DNA from: JBDOQU01 sp039839375
Lineage (GTDB): Bacteria; Pseudomonadota; Alphaproteobacteria; DSM-16000; Inquilinaceae
Reading direction: 5' to 3'
Length of the DNA: 64,000 bases
NCBI RefSeq assembly: GCF_039839375.1
Contig: NZ_JBDOQU010000003.1
Span: 248,001-312,000, forward strand
Positions 25,475 through 33,523 of the stretch are shown piece after piece. The notes under the pieces were generated by a model. It saw only the letters and a program-made list of their open reading frames with translations, ran no database searches and had not been told where the DNA came from. The position numbers and the translations under genes are program-made. Within the stretch, counting starts at the first letter, position 1; every line of letters begins with the position of its first letter.

Positions 25475-26482
25475 CTACTCCGCCGCGACCATCTCCAGCT
25501 TGTCTCGCTTGCGGCCCTGGGCCTTCACCAGCCGTTCCATCTTCTTGAGGTCCGTGGGCTGCAGGGCCAGCGCGGTTTCGACCCAGATATCGCCGATCTG
25601 GATAAGCTCCTCCCGCGAGATCGGGGCCTGGAGCTTCTTGATCCGGTTCATCGCCTGCCGGGCGTTGAACTGCCGGTCATAGCGGGTGATGTGGTCTTCG
25701 ACGAAGCGTTCGCCCTCGCCATTCTCGACCAGGAAGTCGACAACGCCCATCTCATGCATTTCCTCAGCGGTATAGACCTTGCCGCTCAGGATCAGCTTCT
25801 CCGTTCGCGCCACGTCCAGCCGCCGGCGCAGGAGGTTGAACGCGCCCATGCCGGGGAAGAGGTTGAACAGGATTTCCGGCAGGGCGAACTTCGCCTTCTT
25901 CTCCGCCACGATGATGTCGGCCGCCAGGGCGCATTCGAAGCCGCCGCCCAGCGCGTCGCCCTGGACCAACGCGATCGAATGCATCGGGACTTCCAGGTTC
26001 GCCCAGTTGTGGACCAAATCGATGCAGTCATAGGCATAGCGGCGCAGCCCGTCGGCGTCCTGCTCGCGAATCAGCCGGGTGAAGAGGGCAAGGTCGCCGC
26101 CCAGGTTGAAGACGTCCCCGCCGCCGGAGGTCAGCACCCAGTAGCGGAGGTCGCGGGCGGTCTCCGGCGCGGCGAAGGCGTCGCGTACGATATCGAAGAC
26201 CCGGAATATCTCCGTCAGCAGCGCCGGCGTGTAGCAGGATTCCGTTTCCATCGACATGCGGTGCCACAGCGTTTTGGCGGCAGCGTCATAGCGCACGCTC
26301 GTGCGCTCGAAAGACGCGACGGGAGCCATCCACCGTGGTTGCGCCGGAGCCTGGCGCAGCGGCTCCACCGTCGCCGGGTGTCGGGCGCGGGCGGAGAAGG
26401 GGCTGGGGGAGAAGGGCCGGACGCCAACCGGCCGAAAGGAAGGCGCTGCGTAAGGAGGGAGGGCTTCGACGACTTCGGACAT
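25475..26482 (-). CDS. rpfF: DSF fatty-acid signal synthase RpfF (crotonase family)
   Basis: A 335-residue crotonase-fold protein. RpfF-specific segments are clear: VFNLGGDLALFTRLIRE, SIALVQGDALGGGFE, LPEILFNLFPGMGAFNLL and a C-terminal IWVETALAL ... MERLVKAQ. The two catalytic glutamates of RpfF are present as Glu183 (GGGFE) and Glu203 (LPE), spaced 20 apart as in Xanthomonas RpfF (Glu141/Glu161). RpfF dehydrates 3-hydroxyacyl-ACP and releases a cis-2-unsaturated fatty-acid signal. The N-terminus has a ~50-residue Pro/Ala-rich extension not seen in Xanthomonas. GGAG lies 8 bases before the ATG at 26482. It converges on the RpfC-like gene, the same arrangement as rpfF/rpfC in Xanthomonas. Confidence 0.9.
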   Translation of the reverse strand: MSEVVEALPPYAAPSFRPVGVRPFSPSPFSARARHPATVEPLRQAPAQPRWMAPVASFERTSVRYDAAAKTLWHRMSMETESCYTPALLTEIFRVFDIVRDAFAAPETARDLRYWVLTSGGGDVFNLGGDLALFTRLIREQDADGLRRYAYDCIDLVHNWANLEVPMHSIALVQGDALGGGFECALAADIIVAEKKAKFALPEILFNLFPGMGAFNLLRRRLDVARTEKLILSGKVYTAEEMHEMGVVDFLVENGEGERFVEDHITRYDRQFNARQAMNRIKKLQAPISREELIQIGDIWVETALALQPTDLKKMERLVKAQGRKRDKLEMVAAE

Positions 26483-26965
26483 GGTAATCTCCAGATATTG
26501 GCCGGTTGCGGGAGCGCACGCTTGGGATGGTTTTCTCTGCCTCCGGCCGTCCCCCGAAGGGGCGGTAGGAAACAGAATTTTACCCGTGATGGTAGATTCG
26601 AATCCGGCTTCACAAAATAGTTAACAACGATTAACCGTAATTATCCCGAATCGTCAGAGTCATGGATAGCTTAAATTTTTCTTAATTTGATTGCATAAGC
26701 AGTTGCGGATCAAATGAGTATGAGGTTTTTCTCAAGTACGGGGAGAAAGACCGCTCGTCGCGTCAGTAATTCCCCTCATGGCCGGCCGCGTTACCGGATC
26801 AGGCGAATCAATCCGATCTGGGACTATCGATTCGAAATTTCGCTCCCAGCCTCGGATATCGCCTCTCCCTCGCGCCCTTCCCGCCCTGGAGGGGCCGGAG
26901 GAACGAACCAACCGACTGAATTGTTTGGATGAATGAAGAATGCAGCCTGCGGTTGGGGGACTTCC
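26483..26965. promoter_or_regulatory. AT-rich divergent region between rpfF and an APC permease
   Basis: A 483-bp gap with a markedly AT-rich core (about 26575-26720). It contains two direct TTAAC motifs at 26621-26625 and 26631-26635, exactly one helical turn apart, about 140 bp upstream of rpfF. They resemble CtrA half-sites, but the spacing is one base shorter than the TTAA-N7-TTAA consensus. A 72-codon frame at 26714-26932 has no ribosome site and no recognisable family and was not accepted. Confidence 0.4.
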
Positions 26966-28384
26966 ATGAGCGATATCGCAACGGGCAGCGGGGAAACCGG
27001 AAAGGCGGAGCTGGAGCCCAGCCTCCATCGGGTGATGGGGCCGGGCCTGCTGCTTCTCTTCATCGTCGGCGACATACTCGGCACCGGCATCTACGCCCTG
27101 ACCGGCGAGGTCGCGGCGCAGGTGGGCGGCGTCGTCTGGCTGCCCTTCCTAGTCGCCTTCGCCGTCGCGCTGATCACCGCCTTCAGCTATCTGGAGCTGG
27201 TAACGAAATATCCCAAGGCGGCGGGCGCCGCGCTCTACACCCACAAGGCCTTCGGCATCCATTTCGTCACCTTCATCGTCGCCTTCGCGGTGATATCGTC
27301 GGGCATCACCTCGGCCTCCACCGCCTCCAGGGCCTTCGCGGCGAACCTCTCCACCGGCTTCGGCCTCGGCCTCGAAGGCGTCGGCATCACCATCATCGGG
27401 CTGGCCTTCATGGCGCTGGTGGCGATCGTCAATTTCCGCGGCGTCGCGGAAAGCGTGAAGACCAACGTGGTGCTGACCTGTGTGGAGCTGAGCGGCCTCG
27501 TCATCATCATCCTGATCGGCTTCTGGGCGATCGCCATGGGGCAGGGCGACGTTTCACGCGCGATGAATTTCGAACCCGCGGCCGATCGCGGCATCTTCTG
27601 GGCCGTCATCGGGGCCACCACGCTCGCCTTCTTCGCGATGGTCGGCTTCGAGGATTCGGTGAACATGGCGGAGGAGAGCAAGGACCCTTCCCGAATCTTC
27701 CCGAAGGTCCTGCTGACCGGCCTGCTGGTCACCGGCATCATCTATGTCCTGGTGTCGATCTCCGCCATCACGCTGGTGCCGGCGGCGGAGCTCAGCGAGG
27801 GGGACACCCCGCTCCTCAAGGTGGTGGAGGTCGGCGCGCCCGCCTTCCCGCTGGGGGTTTTCGGGGTCATCAGCATGCTGGCGGTGGCGAACTCAGCCCT
27901 CATCAACATGCTAATGGCCAGCCGCCTCGTTTACGGGATGGCCCGCGAGGGCGTCCTGCCGCCGGTTCTCGGCAAGGTCCATCGCGGACGGCGGACACCC
28001 TATGTCGCGATAATCTTCACCTCGCTCCTCGCCTTCGGGCTCATCACCTTCGTCGGCGCGGTGCCGGCGCTGGGCGGGACGACCGCGCTCCTCCTCCTCG
28101 GCGTCTTCACCATCGTCAACATCGCCGTGCTGATGCTGCGCAAGGACAAGGTCGACCACAAACATTTCAGAAGTCCCACGTTCCTGCCGGTCCTGGGTGC
28201 GATCTCCTGCGCCTTCCTCGTCGGCCCTTGGACCGGCCGCGATCCCGTGCAATATGCCATTGCGGGCGTTCTGCTCGCGCTGGGCGTCGCATTGTGGTTC
28301 GTCACCGTGGTGGTGATGCGCGCCCAGAAGGCGGCCTCGGAAGACGAACTTCCGCCATACGGCCGCTCCGGCCCCGTGAACTGA
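26966..28384 (+). CDS. APC-family amino-acid permease
   Basis: A 472-residue inner-membrane protein with about 12 helices. The N-terminus has GDILGTGIYALTGEVAAQVGG, the APC signature in helix 1, and later FFAMVGFEDSVNMAEESKDPSRIFPK, the conserved helix 6-7 segment of APC permeases. GVLPPVLGKVHRGRRTPYVAI matches the conserved loop before helix 9. It imports or exchanges an amino acid or amine; the substrate is not predictable. The ATG at 26966 has GGGGGA upstream and is preferred to one at 26933. The following M20 peptidase gene suggests a peptide/amino-acid use unit. Confidence 0.88.
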   Translation: MSDIATGSGETGKAELEPSLHRVMGPGLLLLFIVGDILGTGIYALTGEVAAQVGGVVWLPFLVAFAVALITAFSYLELVTKYPKAAGAALYTHKAFGIHFVTFIVAFAVISSGITSASTASRAFAANLSTGFGLGLEGVGITIIGLAFMALVAIVNFRGVAESVKTNVVLTCVELSGLVIIILIGFWAIAMGQGDVSRAMNFEPAADRGIFWAVIGATTLAFFAMVGFEDSVNMAEESKDPSRIFPKVLLTGLLVTGIIYVLVSISAITLVPAAELSEGDTPLLKVVEVGAPAFPLGVFGVISMLAVANSALINMLMASRLVYGMAREGVLPPVLGKVHRGRRTPYVAIIFTSLLAFGLITFVGAVPALGGTTALLLLGVFTIVNIAVLMLRKDKVDHKHFRSPTFLPVLGAISCAFLVGPWTGRDPVQYAIAGVLLALGVALWFVTVVVMRAQKAASEDELPPYGRSGPVN

Positions 28385-28436
28385 AGGCGAAGCCGCCTCC
28401 CCCGAACTGGGGCGAAGGCCGGCTTCGGGAGAAAGC

Positions 28437-29828
28437 ATGAACGACATCGACCGGGTCCTCCGGAGGATCGACGAGAATCTGGATGGATCGACCGCGCGCC
28501 TGTTCGAGATATTGAGGATCGAAAGCGTCTCGACCGATCCGGCCTACAAGGGCGAATGCCGCCGCGCCGCCGACTGGCTGGCCGCATCGCTCTCCGGCAT
28601 CGGCTTCGACGCCGGCGTCCGGCCGACGACTGGACATCCGATGGTGGTCGCGCACCATCCGGCGTCGGAAGGCGCGAAGGACGCGCCCCATGTCCTGTTC
28701 TACGGCCATTACGACGTTCAGCCGCCCGACCCGCTCGATCTGTGGGAGACACCGCCCTTCGACCCGCGGATCGCGGAAATCGACGGCCACAAGGCGATCG
28801 TCGCGCGCGGCGCCAGCGACGACAAGGGCCAGCTCCTGACCTTCATCGAGGCGGCGCGCGCCTGGAAGGAGGAGACGGGCGGGCTGCCCGTCCGCGTCAC
28901 GATCCTTCTGGAGGGGGAGGAGGAAACCTCCAGCCCCAGCCTCGCTCCCTTCATCGCGGCCAACGCGGACGAATTGAAGGCCGATGTGGCGCTGGTCTGC
29001 GACACCGCTATGTGGGACCGGTCCACCCCGGCGGTGACCACCATGCTGCGCGGCGGGGTGAAGGAGGAGCTGACGGTCCGCGCAGCCGACCGCGACCTCC
29101 ATTCCGGCCAGTATGGCGGCGCGGCGATGAACCCGATCCGCGTGCTGTCGCACATCATCGCGGCGCTTCACGACGATGACGGGCGGATCGCGATCCCCGG
29201 CTTCTATGACGGCGTTCCGGACCTTTCGCCCGACATCGCCGACCAGTGGCGCGCGCTCGGCGTGTCGACGGAAGATTTCCTCGGCCCCATCGGCCTCGGC
29301 GAACTGGCGGGGGAGAAGGGGCGGAACGTGCTGGAGCAGGTCTGGGCGCGCCCGACCTGCGACGTGAACGGCATCTGGGGCGGCTATTCCGGCCAGGGTT
29401 TCAAGACGGTCATCCCGGCGGAGGCGCACGCCAAGATATCCTTCCGCCTCGTCGGCGACCAGGATCCGGCCAAGGTGCGCGACGCCTTCCGCAAATTCGT
29501 CAGGGACCGCTTGCCGGCCGATTGTTCGGTCGAGTTCAAGACCCACGGGGTGAACCCGGCGCTCCGGCTGGATTCCGAAGACCCGCGCCTGCTGCGCACG
29601 CTGGACGCGCTGGAGGCCGAATGGGGCCGCAAGCCCGTCGTCATCGGCTCCGGCGGCTCCATCCCGATCGTCGGCGTGTTCCAGAGCGATCTCGGCATGA
29701 ACTCGCTGATGGTCGGCTTCGCCCTCGACGACGACCGCATCCACAGCCCGAACGAGAAGTACGATCTCTCCAGCTTCCGGGGCGGCATCCGCTCATGGGC
29801 CCGGATCATGGAGGCGCTGGCGACCTGA
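28437..29828 (+). CDS. M20-family dipeptidase/deacylase
   Basis: A 463-residue zinc hydrolase. Metal and catalytic motifs are seen: FYGHYDVQPPDP, RGASDDKGQL, LEGEEETSSPS, DTAMWD and a C-terminal HSPNEKYDL. The dimerisation domain follows at ~residues 200-350 (LHSGQYGGAAMNP). The family cleaves dipeptides or N-acyl amino acids in the cytoplasm. It lies 52 bp after the permease gene and 8 bp before an MFS gene, so the three are probably one operon for uptake and breakdown of a peptide-like compound. The exact substrate is unknown. Confidence 0.9.
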   Translation: MNDIDRVLRRIDENLDGSTARLFEILRIESVSTDPAYKGECRRAADWLAASLSGIGFDAGVRPTTGHPMVVAHHPASEGAKDAPHVLFYGHYDVQPPDPLDLWETPPFDPRIAEIDGHKAIVARGASDDKGQLLTFIEAARAWKEETGGLPVRVTILLEGEEETSSPSLAPFIAANADELKADVALVCDTAMWDRSTPAVTTMLRGGVKEELTVRAADRDLHSGQYGGAAMNPIRVLSHIIAALHDDDGRIAIPGFYDGVPDLSPDIADQWRALGVSTEDFLGPIGLGELAGEKGRNVLEQVWARPTCDVNGIWGGYSGQGFKTVIPAEAHAKISFRLVGDQDPAKVRDAFRKFVRDRLPADCSVEFKTHGVNPALRLDSEDPRLLRTLDALEAEWGRKPVVIGSGGSIPIVGVFQSDLGMNSLMVGFALDDDRIHSPNEKYDLSSFRGGIRSWARIMEALAT

Positions 29829-29836
29829 GCGCCAAA

Positions 29837-31066
29837 ATGATGCTCGCGCGCGATCTGCGCCCGGAAATCCGCTGGCTCGCCGGCGGCTTCCTCCTGACGC
29901 TCTGCTCCGCCTTCGGCCAGACCTACTTCATCGCCATCTTCGCTGGCCATCTGAAGGCGGAGCTGGCGATGTCCGACGGTCAGTTCGGCAGCCTCTACAC
30001 GATCGGCACGCTCGCAAGCGCCGCCCTGCTGACCTGGGCGGGGAAGTTCGCCGACCGCTTCCCGATCCGCTGGCTGGGCGCGGGGATGCTGGCCGGGCTG
30101 GCGGTCACGGCGCTGGCGATGGCGGCCGTCGCGTCGCCCTGGATGCTGGTCTTCGTGCTGTTCGGCCTGCGCTTTTTCGGGCAGGGGATGCTGACCCATG
30201 TCGCGATGACGGCGATGGGCCGCTGGTTCAACCGGAAGCGCGGGCGCGCGGTCTCGATCGCGGGGTTGGGCTTTCCGGTCTCCGAAGCCGTGCTGCCGAT
30301 GATAGCCGTCACGCTGATCGGCCTCATCGGCTGGCGGATGAGCTGGGTCGCGGCCTCCGTCGCGCTGCTGGTCGTCGCAATCCCCGTCCTGATCGCCCTC
30401 CTGTGGTGGGAGCGTATCCCCACCGCCGGCCCCGCCGTCCCGAACAGTCATGGGGAGGTCGATCCGATCCGCCGGGAATGGACGCGCGGCGAGGTGCTGG
30501 GAAGCCCGCTCTTCTACGCGCTGATGCCGGGTGTCCTGGCGCCGGCTTTCATCATGACCGGCATCTTCTTCAACCAGGTGCCGCTGGTGGCGGTGAAGGG
30601 CTGGGACCTTTCCTGGTTCGCGGCCAGTTTTCCGGTGCTGGCCGGCGTCAATATCCTCTCCGCGCTCGCCGCCGGATGGATGGTCGACCGGTTCGGGGCC
30701 CGCCGCCTGCTGCCGGCGTTCCTGCTTCCGCTGGGGGCGGCGGCTTGCGTCCTCGCCTATGCGGCCGATCCCTACATCCTGCCGGTCGCCATGGCGCTGA
30801 TCGGCCTGACGGCGGGCAGCGCCTCCACCATCCAGGGCGCGCTCTGGGCGGAGCTTTACGGGACGGAGCATCTGGGCGCGATCCGCGCCGTTGCGATGGC
30901 AGGAATCGTCTTCGCTTCCGCCCTGTCGCCAGGGCTGATCGGCGTGCTGATGGATGCCGGCGTGGCGCTGGAGACTCAGTTGCTGGCGCTGGGTCTCTAC
31001 TGCCTCGCCGCCGCAATCTGGATGCGGCTCCTGACCTCGCGCCTCGACCGACTGGCGGCGGGGTGA
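29837..31066 (+). CDS. MFS transporter
   Basis: A 409-residue, about 12-helix major facilitator. The family loop 2-3 motif appears as WAGKFADRFPIRWLGAG, and the second copy as AGWMVDRFGARRLLP after helix 8. GRWFNRKRGRAVSIAGLGFPVSEAVLP is typical of monocarboxylate-type MFS proteins. The ATG at 29837 (or the next codon ATG at 29840) begins 8 bp after the dipeptidase stop; the frame is open upstream inside that gene but not coding. Export or import of the dipeptidase product or substrate is possible; the substrate is unknown. Confidence 0.85.
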   Translation: MMLARDLRPEIRWLAGGFLLTLCSAFGQTYFIAIFAGHLKAELAMSDGQFGSLYTIGTLASAALLTWAGKFADRFPIRWLGAGMLAGLAVTALAMAAVASPWMLVFVLFGLRFFGQGMLTHVAMTAMGRWFNRKRGRAVSIAGLGFPVSEAVLPMIAVTLIGLIGWRMSWVAASVALLVVAIPVLIALLWWERIPTAGPAVPNSHGEVDPIRREWTRGEVLGSPLFYALMPGVLAPAFIMTGIFFNQVPLVAVKGWDLSWFAASFPVLAGVNILSALAAGWMVDRFGARRLLPAFLLPLGAAACVLAYAADPYILPVAMALIGLTAGSASTIQGALWAELYGTEHLGAIRAVAMAGIVFASALSPGLIGVLMDAGVALETQLLALGLYCLAAAIWMRLLTSRLDRLAAG

Positions 31067-31298
31067 GCCGGAAGGCTCCCGGTCAAAAAGAAAGGCCGCG
31101 ACGGTGCGCGGCCTCTGGAAGGTATGCGAAGAAGACTTCGCATTCATCACGGGTCCGGCCTCTCATTGAAGGCCGGGAAGATGGATGGACGTCCAGGCAG
31201 GGACAGAAGAACGCCGCTTCGGCGACGGCGCTCATGGGCGTCCATCCACGTCGACTACGGCGGCACGCGGCGTCTATTCCCGTCCTCCTTGAGAAAAA
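31067..31298. other. Highly structured intergenic region, candidate RNA element
   Basis: This 232-bp gap between convergent genes contains four inverted repeats in a row: 31093-31114 (8-bp stem), 31125-31142 (TGCGAAG, AAGA loop, CTTCGCA), 31155-31176 (CCGGCCT, 8-base loop, AGGCCGG) and a long-range pair 31182-31191/31239-31248 (TGGATGGACG/CGTCCATCCA). All stems are perfect. On the minus strand the series ends in a T-rich run, so it could be a small RNA or structured 3' tail of the fchA-like transcript. I could not match it to a known RNA family. Confidence 0.45.
31087..31114 (-). terminator. Rho-independent terminator (minus strand)
   Basis: Stem AGGCCGCG/CGCGGCCT with a 6-base loop is followed on the minus strand by TTCTTTTT. 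It would end the transcript from the folD/cyclohydrolase pair, or a small RNA encoded in the gap. Confidence 0.65.
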
Positions 31299-31946
31299 TC
31301 AGGCCAGCCGCTCCGCGACATAGGAATCGATCGCCCGCCGCCTCTCGTCGCCCGATTCCTGGAGGCGTCGCCGGCTCTTCCGGTAGTCGGCGACCGCGGC
31401 CTCGTCCTTCAGGCTCTTGACGTTGATGTCGACATTCAGCAGCGCCGCGCTCATCGCGCCATGGATCAGGATCGCGCCCGCCGCCACATCGCTGACGATA
31501 TGGTCGTTGGCCAGCGGGGCCGCCTGCCGTGCCAGGTCTAGCGCCTCCAGACAGCTCGCCGCCGCGTTGAGCGGTATCTCCGTGGCCGCTTTGGAGGCGT
31601 CCTGCAAGGCCTGCCGGCGGGCGGCCTTGTCCATGTCGGTCTCCTTGGGCAACTTCAGCGCCGCCATATAGCCTTCGAACGCGCCGATATCGGCGTCGGC
31701 ATGGGCGCTCAGCTCACCCATCAGCCGCTCCCCGCTCAGCACCAGCGCCTCGTAGCGGGACGGATCGTCGGCCTTCCGGGCTGTGATGCGCAGCGCCATG
31801 ACGACCAGCCCCATGCCGATCGCCGCGCTGACCATAGCGGCCGATCCGCCGCCCGGCGTCGGCGCGTCGGCCGCCGCCTTGTCCCGGAACTCCGCAAGGC
31901 CCCATTCCCAGACGCTTCCGCTCCCGCTCTTGGCCATGGCCGTCAT
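31299..31946 (-). CDS. FTCD-type methenyltetrahydrofolate cyclohydrolase (FchA-like)
   Basis: A 215-residue protein of the formiminotransferase-cyclodeaminase family. The N-terminal APTPGGGSAAMVSAAIGMGLVVM motif and later LPLANDHIVSDVAAGAILIHGAM-like region (seen as PLANDHIVSDV) define the cyclodeaminase/FchA fold. Stand-alone members act as 5,10-methenyl-tetrahydrofolate cyclohydrolase. The start ATG at 31946 overlaps the folD stop by 4 bp, and the coupling to folD supports a folate C1 role. FolD is itself usually bifunctional, so the pair suggests the activities are divided or reinforced. Confidence 0.83.
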   Translation of the reverse strand: MTAMAKSGSGSVWEWGLAEFRDKAAADAPTPGGGSAAMVSAAIGMGLVVMALRITARKADDPSRYEALVLSGERLMGELSAHADADIGAFEGYMAALKLPKETDMDKAARRQALQDASKAATEIPLNAAASCLEALDLARQAAPLANDHIVSDVAAGAILIHGAMSAALLNVDINVKSLKDEAAVADYRKSRRRLQESGDERRRAIDSYVAERLA

Positions 31947-32803
31947 TCCTTCCCGCGCTGAAGCGCGATCGCCGTCATCAGATTGTCGAAGATGAGGGTG
32001 GAGGTCAGCGGCCCCACCCCGCCCGGCACCGGCGTCAGCGCCGCGACGCGCGGCATCGCCGTCTCTGCGTCCACATCGCCGACGACCTTGCCGTCCACGA
32101 CGGAGATGCCGGCGTCGATCACGATCTGGCCCGGCCGCAGCATCGATCCGGTCACCAGCCCCGGCGCGCCGGCCGCCGCGAAGACCAGTTCGCAAGGGCC
32201 GATCGCCGCCGCCAGGTCCGGCGTCTTTGTGTGGCAGACGGTCACCGTCACGTCCCGGTTGATCAGCATGGGGATCAGCGCCCGCCCGACCGACCGTCCG
32301 CGCCCGACAACGGCGGCCCGCTTGCCGCGCAGGACGGTGGCGCTTTCCGCCAGCCGGATGCAGGCGAGCGGCGTGGCCGGCGCGATGGCGTCCTTCTCCC
32401 GCCCCGCGGCGATCAGCCCCAGATTGATCGCGGTCAGCCCGTCGACATCTTTCTTCGGGTCGATCAGCGCGATCGCCGCCTCGGCGTCCAGCGGCTTGTC
32501 GACCGGCAGTTCCAGCAGGATGCCATGGATATCGGCGCGGGCCGAAAGACCGGCCACCGCCCGCTCCAGCGCCGCCTGGCCGTCGGCGGGATCGACATGG
32601 ACCACGTCCAGCGCGATGCCCAGCTTCGCGGCCGTGCGGCCCTTCGCCTCGGCATATTTGGCGACAGCGGGATCGGCGCTGGCAATCACCACCGCCAGCC
32701 TCGGTTCGACGCCTTCCTCCTTCAGCCGGGCGGTCCGTTCGGCGATGATCCCGCGCGTCGTTTCGGCAAGCGGGGCGCCCCGCAGGAGAGTGGCGTCTGC
32801 CAT
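31943..32803 (-). CDS. folD: Methylenetetrahydrofolate dehydrogenase/cyclohydrolase FolD
   Basis: A 286-residue cytoplasmic enzyme. Conserved FolD segments include YAEAKGRTAAKLGI (the usual Tyr-x3-Lys is Tyr-x3-Lys here: YAEAK), GILLELPVDKPLD, DPKKDVDGLTAINLG, VVGRGRSVGRALIPML, CHTKTPDL, IDAGISVVDGKVVGDVD and TPVPGGVGPLTSTLIFDN. It interconverts methylene-, methenyl- and formyl-tetrahydrofolate. In canonical FolD the substrate loop reads G-I-L-V-Q-L-P-L-P; here the Gln is Glu (LLELP), a change often seen in FolD proteins that work with a separate cyclohydrolase. The ATG at 32803 is chosen over one at 32959 by family length. Confidence 0.88.
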   Translation of the reverse strand: MADATLLRGAPLAETTRGIIAERTARLKEEGVEPRLAVVIASADPAVAKYAEAKGRTAAKLGIALDVVHVDPADGQAALERAVAGLSARADIHGILLELPVDKPLDAEAAIALIDPKKDVDGLTAINLGLIAAGREKDAIAPATPLACIRLAESATVLRGKRAAVVGRGRSVGRALIPMLINRDVTVTVCHTKTPDLAAAIGPCELVFAAAGAPGLVTGSMLRPGQIVIDAGISVVDGKVVGDVDAETAMPRVAALTPVPGGVGPLTSTLIFDNLMTAIALQRGKE

Positions 32804-32961
32804 GCTGTCGATCCGTCCGTCGGTTCCGGGTAGGGCGTGGAGAGGCTTGGATAGCCTCGACTTTCCGTCCTTACAAGGCCATAAACCTCCGCTTAATGTT
32901 CCATGAGCGGCACGCCCCCGGCTGGTCGCCCCTTTTTCAGGCACGGAGTTTCCCAGCAAAA

Positions 32962-33507
32962 ATGACCCCCGTCCTTCTGGGCATCGGCGCCAATCTGGGC
33001 GACCGCGCCGCCGCCCTCCGGGCGGCCGTATCGGGCCTCGGGCGCTTCCTGAACGTCACCGCCCTTTCGCCGGTCTACGAAACCGCGCCGATGTATGTGA
33101 TGGACCAGGACCGGTTCCTGAACATGGCCGTGGCGGCGGAGACGGGAATGGGCCCGGACCGCCTCCTGGCCGCCGTCAAGGACCTAGAGCGCCGGCTGGG
33201 CCGAACGCCGTCGCGCCGCTACGGCCCCCGGCAGATCGACATCGACGTGATCTTCTACGGGCAGGAGGTGGTGGCCGAGCCCGGCCTGGAGATCCCCCAT
33301 CCGCGCCTTCCCGAACGGCCCTTCGTACTGGCCCCGGCGGCAGACATCGCGCCGGGCTGGGTGCATCCGGAGACGGGACGGACGGTCGCACAGATGCTCG
33401 ACGCGCTGGGTCCCCTGCGCGGCATCGAGAAGCGCGGCGATCTCGACGCCGACGCCTCCTCCTCCGATGCGGAAGGCGGCCAGCCCCTTTACGCCCGCGC
33501 GCCCTGA
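32962..33507 (+). CDS. folK: 6-hydroxymethyl-7,8-dihydropterin pyrophosphokinase FolK
   Basis: A 181-residue enzyme of folate synthesis. Signature segments are LLGIGANLGDRAAAL at the N-terminus, VYETAPMYVMDQDRFLNMAV, LERRLGRTPSRRYGPRQIDIDVIFYG (the metal-binding D-x-D) and IPHPRLPERPFVLAPAADI. It transfers pyrophosphate from ATP to the pterin. The C-terminus has a ~20-residue acidic tail beyond the usual length. The ATG at 32962 gives the family start. It is divergent from folD across 158 bp, which groups folate genes here. Confidence 0.93.
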   Translation: MTPVLLGIGANLGDRAAALRAAVSGLGRFLNVTALSPVYETAPMYVMDQDRFLNMAVAAETGMGPDRLLAAVKDLERRLGRTPSRRYGPRQIDIDVIFYGQEVVAEPGLEIPHPRLPERPFVLAPAADIAPGWVHPETGRTVAQMLDALGPLRGIEKRGDLDADASSSDAEGGQPLYARAP

Positions 33508-33523
33508 CGCCAAACTCCACCCC

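Noticed and set aside
26714..26932. 72-codon frame in the rpfF-permease gap
   Set aside because: No ribosome site, Arg/Ser/Pro-rich product without family resemblance, AT-rich promoter context.
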